From: Owenia fusiformis
Taxonomy: Eukaryota > Annelida > Polychaeta > Sabellida > Oweniidae
NCBI GenBank assembly: GCA_903813345.2
Contig: CAIIXF020000001.1
Location: 57,799,885 to 57,863,884 of the forward strand
DNA length: 64,000 nt
Reading direction: 5' to 3'
Part shown: in pieces, positions 11,840 to 24,300 of the stretch
How the letters are laid out: every line of letters starts with the position of its first letter
Numbering within the stretch: the stretch's first letter is position 1
Notes under the pieces: generated by a model
Databases searched by the model: none
What the model saw: the letters and a program-made list of their open reading frames with translations, nothing else
Told to the model about the DNA's origin: nothing
Program-made: the position numbers and the translations under genes

Positions 11840-12801
11840 CAGGGTGATCATTAAGTTCTGGGAATTGGTCTGCCATTTCAAGATTTTTCAACCATTTGAG
11901 TTGAAATTTTCAGCAAGTGTACATTGTATAATTCTGAATTGACAAGCAATGTTTCATATACATATCACATCTACAATTTATTTTATTGTAATTACAAAAA
12001 AAGTAAAAGTGGTTCGCGGGTCAGCTAATTTTAACTGATGTTAATTTGAAAATTTCCTGCCAAAACATATTCATGTTGCCTAGATGGTTGCTTCAAACTA
12101 CTTGTACTGGAGGCAGAACAGTACTATTGAAGTCAATAAAGATGTGTTCCAGTCCTCCCTTTGGTATCCCTTGAAGATTTGCTCAAGCCGTTGAAATCAG
12201 TCCCCTATCGGAATCAAACTTATGACCTCTTATGTAATGCTTTAGCACCCAAAATGTAGTGAAGCCTAATAGTGCTTCTTCTGGTGAATATTGTCTGGTG
12301 AATACGGGGCAGTAATATATTGTGTGAACCCTAATTCTTCAAGAGTAGTATGAGCAGCTTGAGTAATGGGAAGGAGCATAGTCATAATGGAAGATAACTT
12401 CCTGCTATTTTTACCATGATTGTGACTTTGAGATGCTGATGAATGATACGAAAATTGAGCAAAGTACACTCTTATATAACAATAAAGATGTTACTTTAGA
12501 AACTAAAGGTAGGAAGTATTTGAAAAATATAAAAATCACAGAAATATGTCCACCAAATAGGTATTTATTAACCATAATTTTGGATCAAGCAAAATTTGAA
12601 TTCATTTTTATTTTACTTGACCCGCTACGCCATTTGTCATGTTGCTATAGTAACAATAATTATCCATTGTGACATCAGATGCTATGAGACTGTTTTATCC
12701 AACCCAAAATTACATTCTCCATCTACCTTGAAAATTTCAAGTAAATTGGTTGAAAAATAATGAAATGACAAATAAATTCCCAGAACTTAGTGATCACTCT
12801 G
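11840..12801 (-). mobile_element. Tc1/mariner-like relic 2 with TA target duplication
   Basis: 962 bp flanked by TA on both sides, with inverted ends CAGGGTGATCATTAAGTTCT (left) and, on the opposite strand, CAGAGTGATCACTAAGTTCT (right). The minus strand between about 12440 and 12120 carries a degraded transposase. HYDYAPSH and, in another frame, TLEELGFTQYITAPYSPDN correspond to the family motifs DNAPSHTA and LPHPPYSPDL. Frameshifts and stops separate the pieces. It sits exactly against the terminal TA of the preceding tandem-core element. Confidence 0.85.
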
Positions 12802-14892
12802 TAAAAACTAAATCAACAACAAAAATACAATTTCTTGTTTATTTTGTATAAAAGAGGATGATTTTATTGTTTATATGAAGACCGTTGATCCCAATTAGCA
12901 TGATTATATCATATACAAGAGTAGGCGTCAGATTTTTACAAAGAAATAATAATCAATCATAATCTATGGTGCGTGCTATTAATTTATCCCATTGGTTTCA
13001 TACTAAAAGAAAATTGAAATTATTCAATCAATAATTTCTAAATGTCCTAATCAATTTGTGTTTTATAATCATAGACTAAATCTTTATATCATAATATTTA
13101 CAAAATATAAAACATGACAATATATTGATAAAAGTTAGCGTCATCTAAATAGCATATAATACAAGTGTGTCAAATATCTATGTCAAGTACGTTCTTGTAC
13201 TAAAATTATGATTATTACATAACTCCTCTACCCAGCGATCTTGAATTAAAATTGAATTAAGTACAGCCATTTCTCTCCCTTAAACTCAGACAATTCTTGT
13301 CAAAAATTGCCACTTTTTAAATATTTGGAACACCATAAAGATATATCCATAAAAAGTGTAAAATTCTGGCAAAAACTGCCAAGAATCATAAGAATGGTTC
13401 ATCTTAAATTCAGTTAGCATCAATGCTTAAGAACATGTGGTATTATATGGCACATATGAGAAAGTTCTACAAGATCGCAGAGGGCTTCAAGTTTCGTAAT
13501 ACTAACATTTACAACTCAATTATGAACTTACGAATACGCAAATCATTTCAATTTGAACTGGACTTTTAAAAATCATTTTTATATGGATTTCACATAGAAT
13601 TAAAAAACAATAACTATAAATGTACAATGTATCAGGTTCAGGAATCCGAAGAATGACTAAAATGGTATTAAAGTGGCAAACTTTGTTACGATTATATTTA
13701 TTTTGTGTTCAGATATAATAGCTTAATGATGGGTCCCACCCCATAAAAATGGTACATCTAAAGAATGGTGGGTCTTAGGCCCTTACACAACTGCACCCTT
13801 GTAAATGTACACAAATGAACATGATTGGCTATAAGGTGCAAATACAAAGGTTGCTCATCAAAAATATGTTTTATGAAAATCGTAAAAACGTTTGCTGAGG
13901 CAACAAAACAAGCCTATGTAAGCTACACACATCTTGTTCATCGAATATGCAAACTATAAACCCTTACAAAAATATATTGCATCTCATTTCTTTTGAGAAA
14001 TGAAACCCAATGTATCCTGTCATAGATTTGGATCCATACACATGAACAAGACAGCCTCGTAAATGCATGGGTTACAGATATTTTTATAATCTATATGTTG
14101 CACATGAATAAAAAGCATATCCCATAGATGGTCGAATACACATACAATACATTCTATACATTATATTCAATTCTCTCCATTGTTCCATAAGCTACACGCG
14201 GGATATATTACACGTTTTCTTCCTGGTACCGCATCTTAACAATGCAACGTCACATGACCACTAGCGTAATACACTATAAGCAACCTTCACTCGGCAATAT
14301 ACAATACAATATGGAATCTGAATGTTCTCCATTTCAAATAAGTTCCAATGTAACATCATGTTTCTACTAAAATATCATACATTCTACTCTATAATCTGCT
14401 GCGCATTTAGACTGTATGACCAAATGTTAAAATATATCCTGATTTAGTAATCCATGGTAGACTTAGTCTGTATTCAATATTTTCATTCTTGGATAGTTTT
14501 AATATTCCATAATTGTTCATGTTAATGGAGGTTTGGTTGGTTGGCATGAATGTGGAGTGGAAGCGATGTTCTAAATTTGAGTAACCCTCAGTCCGGACAC
14601 ACAGACAGACAAACCTATAACAAACAATACACAAAATTAAATAACAATATAACGAAGCATGACCCGATATATTACTTAAATACAAAAACTGCATGTTCTT
14701 TGCAATATAAAAGATGTTGAACTTCTTTTCAATAGAAACTAGAGATTGAAAGTCCATTATAATTTTTAATAATAGGCGATATACTCACTCTATAATTACA
14801 TATTTTTCAAGCTGCGATACTTTCAGAAAAGAAGATCTGTATCAAAATACAGTGTACAAATCTTTGTTTTTACTTTAATGTTGCTGTATTTC
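12802..14892 (-). other. Probable 3' UTR and downstream region of the protein 4.1 gene
   Basis: AT-rich and free of credible exons. Minus-strand AATAAA hexamers occur at 12838-12843 and 13697-13702 and could be polyadenylation signals; I cannot choose between them. The 116-codon minus-strand frame at 14407-14757 resembles no family I know and is treated as chance. Confidence 0.45.
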
Positions 14893-15229
14893 AGTATCAG
14901 AGTTAGGAACTGAGCCCCTTTGAGAAGAATAGTATCAGACTTAGGAACTGTGTCCCTTTAAAAAGAATAGTATCAGAGTAAGGAACTATGTCCCTTTAAG
15001 AAGAATAGTATCAGAGTTACGTACTGTGTCCCTTTAAGAGGAATAGTATCAGAGTTAGGAACTATGTCCCTTTAAGAAGAATAGTATCAGAGTTAGGAAC
15101 TATGTCCCTTTAAGAAGAAAAGTATCAGAGTTAGGAACTGTGTCCCTTTAAGAAGAATAGTATCAGAGTTAGGAACTATGTCCCTTTAAGAAGAATAGTA
15201 TCAGAGTTAGGAACTGTGTCCCTTTAAGG
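14893..15229. repeat. 38-bp minisatellite in the 3' UTR of the protein 4.1 gene
   Basis: Nine tandem copies, each built on gagttaggaactgtgtccc followed by tttaagaagaatagtatca, with a few substitutions per copy. The array begins only about 22 bases 3' of the stop codon at 15252-15254, so it should be transcribed into the mRNA, reading there as repeated AAAGGGACACAGTTCCTAAC units. Confidence 0.93.
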
Positions 15230-15251
15230 ATTGCTCTTTCACCTCACCTAT

Positions 15252-15344
15252 TTATTTGTCATGTGACTCTGTCTTGATTTCTATCTTTTCTACTGACAGA
15301 TCCGGATTCATGTCTGTCACTGATTTGATGGCCTCAGCCAAAGC
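15252..15344 (-). CDS. EPB41: Protein 4.1 last exon: end of C-terminal domain and stop
   Basis: 30 codons plus [23 protein letters not shown] then [10 protein letters not shown], matching ALVQAIKEAKEQHPDMSVTK in human 4.1. In vertebrates this domain binds NuMA and other partners. Confidence 0.96.
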   Translation of the reverse strand, partial: ALAEAIKSVTDMNPDLSVEKIEIKTESHDK

Positions 15345-18300
15345 CTGGAAAACAATCCAATATCACTAATTAAGTTATTTAACGATACAAATGAATTTAG
15401 AATGTATTACATTGACACTTATTTTGACATGGTTGACATGAAATGGTTTATATCACAAGATCAGAAATCTTTTCCATTTTTGATATATGAGAATTGAGTT
15501 TAGTTAAACTATAGTTCTCCATTTTTTATTAATTGTTGGTCAAAAACAGATAGTATTATTTTAAATGCTTACCAAATCGTGATCAATTTCTTCATCACCA
15601 TCGCTTGTAATCACAAATTTACGCTCTACTCTAGTCTCTGTAACTCCATCCTTTGTATTCTTGTACTGAAAGCACAAATGCATATATATCAAAGACATAT
15701 TGAAACAATTTAATTCATAGCACTCACATGTCTTTGCTTTATATGAACATGGTTTTGCTTTTTGCAATTTTGTTAATTTACTTCACGATATGATATGATT
15801 CAGAGTATATATAGATGTCCTAACATTTTTATTATTATTTCTGTTGGAGTTTCTCACTATTTTTTAGCTCATACTATATTGCTATTTCATACCCATGTAA
15901 ATGATTTCAAAGCACTAGAACCCTATTCTCAAATGCTTTGGCATGTGACCCTGTTTTAAAAAATACAAGAACGTTCACAAGAATGCCATCTGGACCTATA
16001 TGTATCCTCTTTTTAAATACATGTTGTTGCAAATGGTGAAATAGTGAGAAACTTCAATATTGTCCTTATTTTTAAATTGATTAATCTGTGGAGCTAACTG
16101 TGCCATGTTTAATACAGAGAAAGCCAGCCATGCTAGAAGAAGAAGTTTAGATTCCAGACTATACATTAAGCATGCGTCATAGAGAAGTCTAACATTACAT
16201 GAGCATCTTAGCTGAGATAGAAGTACATGTAAAATGTACATAAATGTATAATGTACATCAAACTTTGCTTAATTGTAGACTGTGCCAGGGATATTAGTAC
16301 AGTATTTAGGGATCTCCAATAACCAACAATTATACCGATGTCTTCAAAGTAATTAAAATATGAATCGACAAACAATAGAGAGGTTTACAAGGAAGGAATA
16401 TCTTAACTAACATACTTATATCCCATTCCCACACAAACATTCTGAGAGCTGTTCTTACATTTTTGACTATTTGATAACAGATATCAAAATGAAGTTAGAG
16501 CATAAAGTTAGCCATCATTGTGAATGTTTTATACACTATAAGAGTAAGAGGGAAACTGTGTAGAGAGATGTGCAGTACAATGTATATAATGACAATAATA
16601 TTCAATGACAATTATATACAACGACAACTCACGCAGATATGGTATCTCAATTAGAATAACAGGAGATCCCAATTAACTTTCAAGACAGAACACAAAATCA
16701 GAATGATTAAACATGTAGATGTTAACCCCTTGTGTATTCAATTTGAAATCATTCATATTAAGAACATTATTGATGAGAATCTATGTGCCCATGACAACAA
16801 GAGGGTGTGCCTTACCGTGGTGGTTTCTATGGTTTCATTGCCACTTGTATGTGCAGAGGCGCTAACTAACATGCCCATATCAGGGCAGGCTCCGGGATCG
16901 TTCTCATATACAACAGTACGGGTCTGGGTTTTTACTATTGGGACGTCAGTGGTTGATTTGAGCTGGGAGTGAACCTCAGGGTTGTATTTGATGCTCTCAG
17001 TTTTCACAGTAGGGGGCTAGAGAAGATAACCAGAGAACCGACAGTGAGATTTCAGATTGAGAACAACTAGGGCCATCTATACACAAATATAGCCACCACA
17101 CATGTAAGGGGACCTGTCATGCTTTGCTGGGTCCATAGACCCGTATACATACACATGCGTAGACCAAGGTCATGGGCACTGTTTTACATGAGTACCTTAG
17201 CCAAATTATACTATACTTAGTTCCCGGAAAGGTTGGGGTTAAATAAGCTCTGTGTGTGCAAAATGTTGAAAGGGATTTTCTTAACTGTCTCAAATTAAAG
17301 CATTATGTGTGACTTATTTTCAGACTAAGGCACCAATGAAAACCAAGCCCAAAATTGATTCAATTGTTTTACACTACTGTAGATTTACTGCTTTATTCCT
17401 CTCATTTAACATTTATGAAATAAATTTTGAGTATAATTTACATGAAACTAATAGACAGATTTATGGATTATCATTATAGTGCTAACTTATTATTTATCTC
17501 TCTTATATTCTACTATAAAGATTAAGAAACTTAACAATTTGTTAAAAAAGTAAGATTTATTTGAACCGAAGCAGGTAAATATAGAATAGACTACATGTAC
17601 TTATATTAGTTTTTATTTCCCCAAAAATAAAACATGCTTTTTTAATACAGAATAAAATGAGGTAATTTAAAATGTCTTTAAATCTAAGGATCAGTTTAAA
17701 CTCAGGGGTCTATACACAATTCATAGTTAAAGAAGCCAATAAAGGAAAGAAATATGTATATAACTAAGGTGAAAATGTACAACTATGGATGAGAAAATGT
17801 TTTACTAGAAGTCTTTTGATAATTTCAGTCAAGTATCATGAGATAAGAAGCTTAAAACAGAATCCCAACCCAATCTAAAAAAATATTCCTACGGTATTAG
17901 AGAATTCCATGCAAAATTTAGGATTAGCAACTAAACTGATTAAAAATGCAGTGTTTAAGATGAAAATGGTGAAGATTTCAAACTAAATTCAAGTTAAATA
18001 AAAATACATCAGGCTACATTCTGACATCTTATGCTGTCAGTCAAGATAAGGATAGCTTAGGACAGTAAAGTTAGGGCATTGGAATTTAAGCTTTAATTTA
18101 AATTTGTAGCTTCACAAAATCGATATAAAAATCTACCTTATACTGCCAATTCCTATATTTTATGCTGCATATTTCTCTCAATTTTGAGAAGCTACAGCCG
18201 CCGTAGATCAAATGTGACTGAGGCACTACTTAGTTATGATATGAAAAGTTCCATAATTTGAACACTATTCAATTAATGAGAACACTTTTTGCTATACAAA

Positions 18301-21300
18301 TTTCATAAAATTCCTCATGTAAATAGTCGTATTGGTAGGTACTTTTTAATGAACTGACAAGTAGTAGCCTAATGTGTTTAATAGTGTGAGATGAGAAGCA
18401 AACATAACAAAGCAACAAAATGGGGGTAAACTAGCTATAGACAAACTGAAGCAGACTGCCATCTATTAACATTATGAGCCATGTAAAATGAATATCGACA
18501 AAAATATCAGAGATGGCAATCTTGTTAGTTATCATATAGATGTCACTTACTGCAGTCATGTCGCTTTCGACGTGCTCTGTTCCACGAACAGTTTGCTGTA
18601 TGGTTTTCGTAGTAGTAGTTGTTGTAGTGGTCTTATAGCCGATTATTTCACCACCAGGGCCGAGAATGACATCCTTAGAGTCTGTGACATCTTCTTGTGT
18701 GTTGATGTCTCGTGTAGCAATATCAACATCACGACTTGCACGGTCCTGTAAATAAACAAAATGTTTGTTATTTCCAGTTCATTACATTTAAACATCAATT
18801 TGTGTTTGGATCAAACTAATGTTTTAGTTCCTGCATAATTTCTGATCAACTTATATAGGTTTATTTGATTTTTCATTTTATCGTTACTTCAAGGGCTTAT
18901 GGTGAAAATAATTCAACAATAAAAAAATTATTCTGGTTATAAAAAAATCTGTAAGAAATGAAGTACATCAAAATGCAAAGCTAAAATATACAAAAGGGAG
19001 ATTAAAATGTAATTTTTGGGCAAAATAAAGAAAAAAGAATGTTATTGTTACATAAGCGTGTAGACAATTGCTTATATAAATGTATTAGCATTGTTTCAAT
19101 AAGCTCCTAAAATCTAGACTATGCTGAAAAAGATAAAATGTAAGTCCGCCACCATTGGTAAATTTATGCATGCCTAGAATCATTAATAATAACAATCTGA
19201 AAAAGATGCATACAATTAACACAAAATATTGTCAGAATTTTAAGTGTTTTTTGAACTCACAGGCCTGGTGTAGTGTTTACTAACCAAGCATATTAAACAG
19301 AAGCACATGTAACACGAACAGTGTATAGTGTAGTACAGCACAGTATTATCTTGTGATCATTGAAGTACATATAGTGGTACACATATAGTACATATAGCAG
19401 TACATATAGCGTGAAAACCTTCTATAAACATTTGGTTCAGAGTTCTGTTCTTATACTTGATGTACAATTAAAATAAAACATTACATTTTGACTTGGCGTC
19501 AATGAAGATATTTCAGAAGCTGGGAATCTATAAGGCTATAGAATATGCAAAAAGAAAGATTTCAGCAACTTATGAACCCAAGTAAACTAAAGCCATAATG
19601 AAGTTGCCACATTAAGTACATTTATATTGTGTCCAGAAAAAGTAGAAGAAGTCTGATTGAGGGGAACTTTTGCTCTTAAAGAAATTAACCAAAATGTAAC
19701 TTCAAAAATACTGATGCTTTTATTAACAAGATGAGAAAATGATGATAATTTACATGGAGTAGAAGGTAACAAATAACACTCGACCATAAAATGAATATAG
19801 GATCACTAAATATGATGGAATAAAAATGACTAAAACCATAAGCATGGAAGTAGAGAATCGCCAGTGTAGTAATAAAAACAATTAACCATGACATCCAATG
19901 TTGATTATCCGACCTTATATGGCTATTATTAGCCCTACTAGGATGTATTTAGTACACACATATGAGGCCTACTGGGTGACACACAATACATAAACACAAG
20001 TTATGCAGTATTACTCCCAAACTTAAAAGGCTTCTACCCCAAGAACAGGCATTGAGTCACAATAAAAATAAAAAATAAGACATTAGTGAAAACAGAATAA
20101 AGGTAGTCACAGATTTCATAACTTAGTTTGATAAATAATAAAATCCAACTAAACCCATCAGGTTTCAAAATGACAGGTCCCTATGCTGAAAGAACTATAA
20201 ATGAACAAGTGCGTGCATTACACAATACAGCGATGAAGCACCCCAACAATAGCGGACAGCTAATGCAAGTCACACTCTCAATACCCCAAGCTGTCAGTAC
20301 ATACATACACAACATACTCTATGATCAACATCTATGAGTAGTAAACAATAAAGAATACCATTTCTCCCCCAATATTGCTCAAAGATCTTGTTCTTTTGAA
20401 ACTAATTGTTGATGTACTGTAAAGAATTGATCATTCTCATGTTCAAAACTGATATGATTAAACTTGATCATAAAATTAAAGAATGGTTTCTAAGGAACCC
20501 AATTGTTACTAAGATGTTGTCATAGAGATGGCGTGATGATTGTATATAGACCTGGTCAGCTGGTTCCAGTTCAGAGCCAGGAGGTGGCGCTTCTGAAGCT
20601 GCAGCTAAAGTTGCAGCTGCAATAGCTGCTTCATCAACAGCTGTATCTTCAGCTGGTTTAACAACAACCTAAAATACAATATTGGATCAGTGGAGTTCCT
20701 TCATTTCATTCAGTGGAGCCAGAAATTAAGATTTAAGACATTGTTTCTGGATCCACCATTGCTTAACTATTGTTGAAACTCCTTTTTATTAAGTTTATTG
20801 ATGGTTTGTCATTGTTTAATATTATCCATCCATATGTCACTAAGGATGCGCATAATAATACAAGTAGTAAATACATGTAAATAAAAATGCTTTTTTGAAA
20901 AAAAATTATTTGACTTGACAAAATAAAGTCGTTAACCTCATCAGTAACTGGTTCCTGGTCTTTCTTCCCCTTCTTGTCTTTCTGAAACACAACAAGTCAG
21001 TTATCCCTTAACTGTTGTGTGTGAGCAAGGAGGGCAACTTAATTGAACTTATTTACCAAATAAAAACTATTTAGATCATTAAATGATTCTCCAGGAAGTT
21101 GTATTGTCTAATGGTTGATTTTTGCGTGTCATTTTAATCTTTTTTATCATCACAATGTTTTAGGTAATCACAACATAAATCTATCTAATAAAAGTTCCCA
21201 ATCACCATAGCAGGTTCATAACTGTCTATGTTATATACGGTTTACAATTCAAAGGCGGGCGCAATTCAAGATTGGGTGATTTTAATGAAAGTAGAAAGTT

Positions 21301-24300
21301 ACAGGAAAAAGCAGAGTAACAAGTGCTACTAATCTACATATCTATGTAATGCCGACCTTTTCTCCAGACTTTCTACGTGTTGGGAGTTTTGAGAAGAATC
21401 CACGTTTCTCAGTCTTTTCTCCTTTGACATTTTCTGTCGCAACCTAATCAAAGCAAATACTTGAGTGTTCAAACATATGCTTTTAACAAGTGAAACTATA
21501 AATTAAATTGTACAAAAAAGGGAAAATAGAACTGAAAGCTGTGTAGGAAAGTAAGAGTTATAAACTAAAAATTTAAAGATTTAATTTGAATCACAAAGGC
21601 TACAATGTTGGTTTTATTATTAGATCATTTTTTAAAATAACAGGATAGAGTCTTTGAGGCCCAATCTTATCCATGTTTCACTCTTAGAGCATCTTGATTT
21701 AAGTTTCATTCAATATTCATTTGAGTATTATAGAAGTTTCAAGTACAATGTACCTGTGGCTCCTCTTCACTCGTGCTACGTTTGGGAATCTTACTCTTTT
21801 TCTTCTTCTTTTTATCTTTCTCCTCCTAGAATCAGTATACAATAGTGAAGCTAACTGAACAATCCATATAGCCCCATCACACAAAACCATTCTGATATCA
21901 GGTGATTATTTCTTGAGAATGCAATTCTATTGTGATGTTTCCAAGGTGATATAATGTATTTCACAATATTTTCAAGACACATACTTGTTTAATGCGAGTG
22001 TTCGGTTGATTTGTGAGAAAGCTCATATATCTTACTTTAACAATTGACGCTATGTGTGTTCAGGTGCACAAGCTGTTTATCTGTTATTAAAGGCAGAATC
22101 AGATCTATAGGGGGTGACAAAATTACAAGCAACATGTATAATTGACCTATCAATCTATTCCTTACAATATCAAATACAATATCTCCCAAAAGATTCGCAA
22201 TATGTTATAAATTGGTGAAGTTATTAACGATTCAAAGTGTAAAAGTGGATGAAAAATGTTTAAATTCTCCCAAATAATGAGAATGGTAACCATTCTTATA
22301 GAAAAATAATACATCATTGTAAAAATCTTTCGTTTTCCTTGAATAAAGTATGCACTTTTGTGATTTTTAGAAAATAGACATGACAAGGAATGACATGAGC
22401 CAAAAATATTCTAAAATTGAAACAATTTTTTGTTTAGCCTGCTCGCTATCTCTGATTCTCTCTTTAAGCAGTGTACATGTAAAATTATATAATTTATGTA
22501 TCAAAAATCTGAGTTACATGAATATTGATTATATTGATAATTTATATGTACTCTAGTCTTATCAATTTAAAGCTTGAATGATATATTCTAGCTTGTTTTA
22601 AGCACACTTTAGAAAAAGCCATAACCCAAGTTGACACATATTTCAGATTTTAACACTGTTGGCAGAATTATGTAATAATAGGAAGCCAAAAACAAAACAA
22701 CCCATCAACCAACTCATAACTTAACACTGCAAATGCATCATACATGTAGTAATAGCCACACCTAGTAATATAATATAATAACATGTGAACTAATAACCAC
22801 ACCAGTTTCCTATAACTAGGGTATCAAATCTCAGTCTCCAAGCACTCTGCCATCTGTATCTGTATCAATACTTATATCAACATCTATAAGACTATAAAAC
22901 TGAAATATACAGAGTGTTCCCAATACAGTACCACATATCATATATAGAGGAACACCCTGTATTTAGTATCACATTTCCTATTTAGTCACTTAATATAAGA
23001 TCCACTGCTCTGCAAACTACATGCTATCTGCGCTCAAAGCATCATGCTTGGTCCTCTCTTTCCTATGCTCAAGCAACTTGTCTGTGATATATGAAACTTA
23101 TAATAACTTATTTGTAAATATTCTATAAATAGACAGCCATCTTCCAAGAACATTTAATCCAATTTTGTTTATAACATCTAATTCAGCTGATATCTCTCTG
23201 TGAAGTTATGAATACAAAACCAAAGTTTATGTGATTCAAATATTTCTAGATTATCAAGATGGCTGCTATTCTATTGATTGGGTATAGCACCTCTTTAGGC
23301 GCAACAGTAACAACAACGTCAGTGGTGGTAATGGATAGTGGTGGGACTTCACTTGTCTGGTCTTCCTGGGTGGCTCCCTAAAATACATGCACGTGCAACC
23401 AATCAGATAACAGGTAAATATTCACTCCTGAATGTTAGTCAACAACTATTGAAATTCAAAACCAGATTGCTGTTCAACAAATTCCATTATGACAATTCAA
23501 ATGACATTCTTGTAAAAATATGATGATACTTTTTCAAAGAAAACATCAGAATGATGTGAAAAATTCTAACATGACAAGTTATAAGGGAAAATCTAATTCC
23601 AACCCAAAACCAACCCTAATGATTTTACACAAGCCATACATCTTGACCTGTCCACCTCTACCTCTAGCTCTTACCCTACATCTCTCAGTTCAACAGAAAG
23701 TAAAATACATTTCTAACAAACACCTCAGATTCAGAAAGATAATTATGATCTTAGCTTGTATATATAATGTTATGTTCTTTAGTCCAAGAACCCAAATATC
23801 TAAAATCTAAACTGAACATCTGCCTCAAGAAACTACACCAACTAGGTTTCCTCATATAAAAGCAAGAGAAGAATCGAGGACCTGAATATCCACATCAGCG
23901 GAAGGATAGGTAGACAACATGATATTGGAAAGACGATCTTTAGATCCACGACGCAAGTTTTTCTCCTTTTCCTGCAGAAATGAAAATAAAAGATTTATAT
24001 AGTTCCTGCATTGGTAATACAATTCGATAAGCATGAATACAGCCATCATTTGCAGATATCAAATACCCATAGACAGGCCCATATGAAATGCAAGTCAGTA
24101 TAGTTACTTCAAAAGTTATTCTTTAAAAATAGAACATTATTTTTGAAAGTGACAAACTGATCTTGTAATGAAAACACTATGTGCTTGACTATACAAATGA
24201 TATGATATCTTTATAATTTTAAATACCCTATACAAAGCAAGAAATCCACCAAAGGCTCAAAAGTCTACAGGTCCCAGCATCATTAATCCTCACTGCCATA

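Noticed and set aside
14407-14757. 116-codon minus-strand frame
   Set aside because: It lies in AT-rich sequence 3' of the 4.1 stop codon, with no family resemblance and no coding-like composition.
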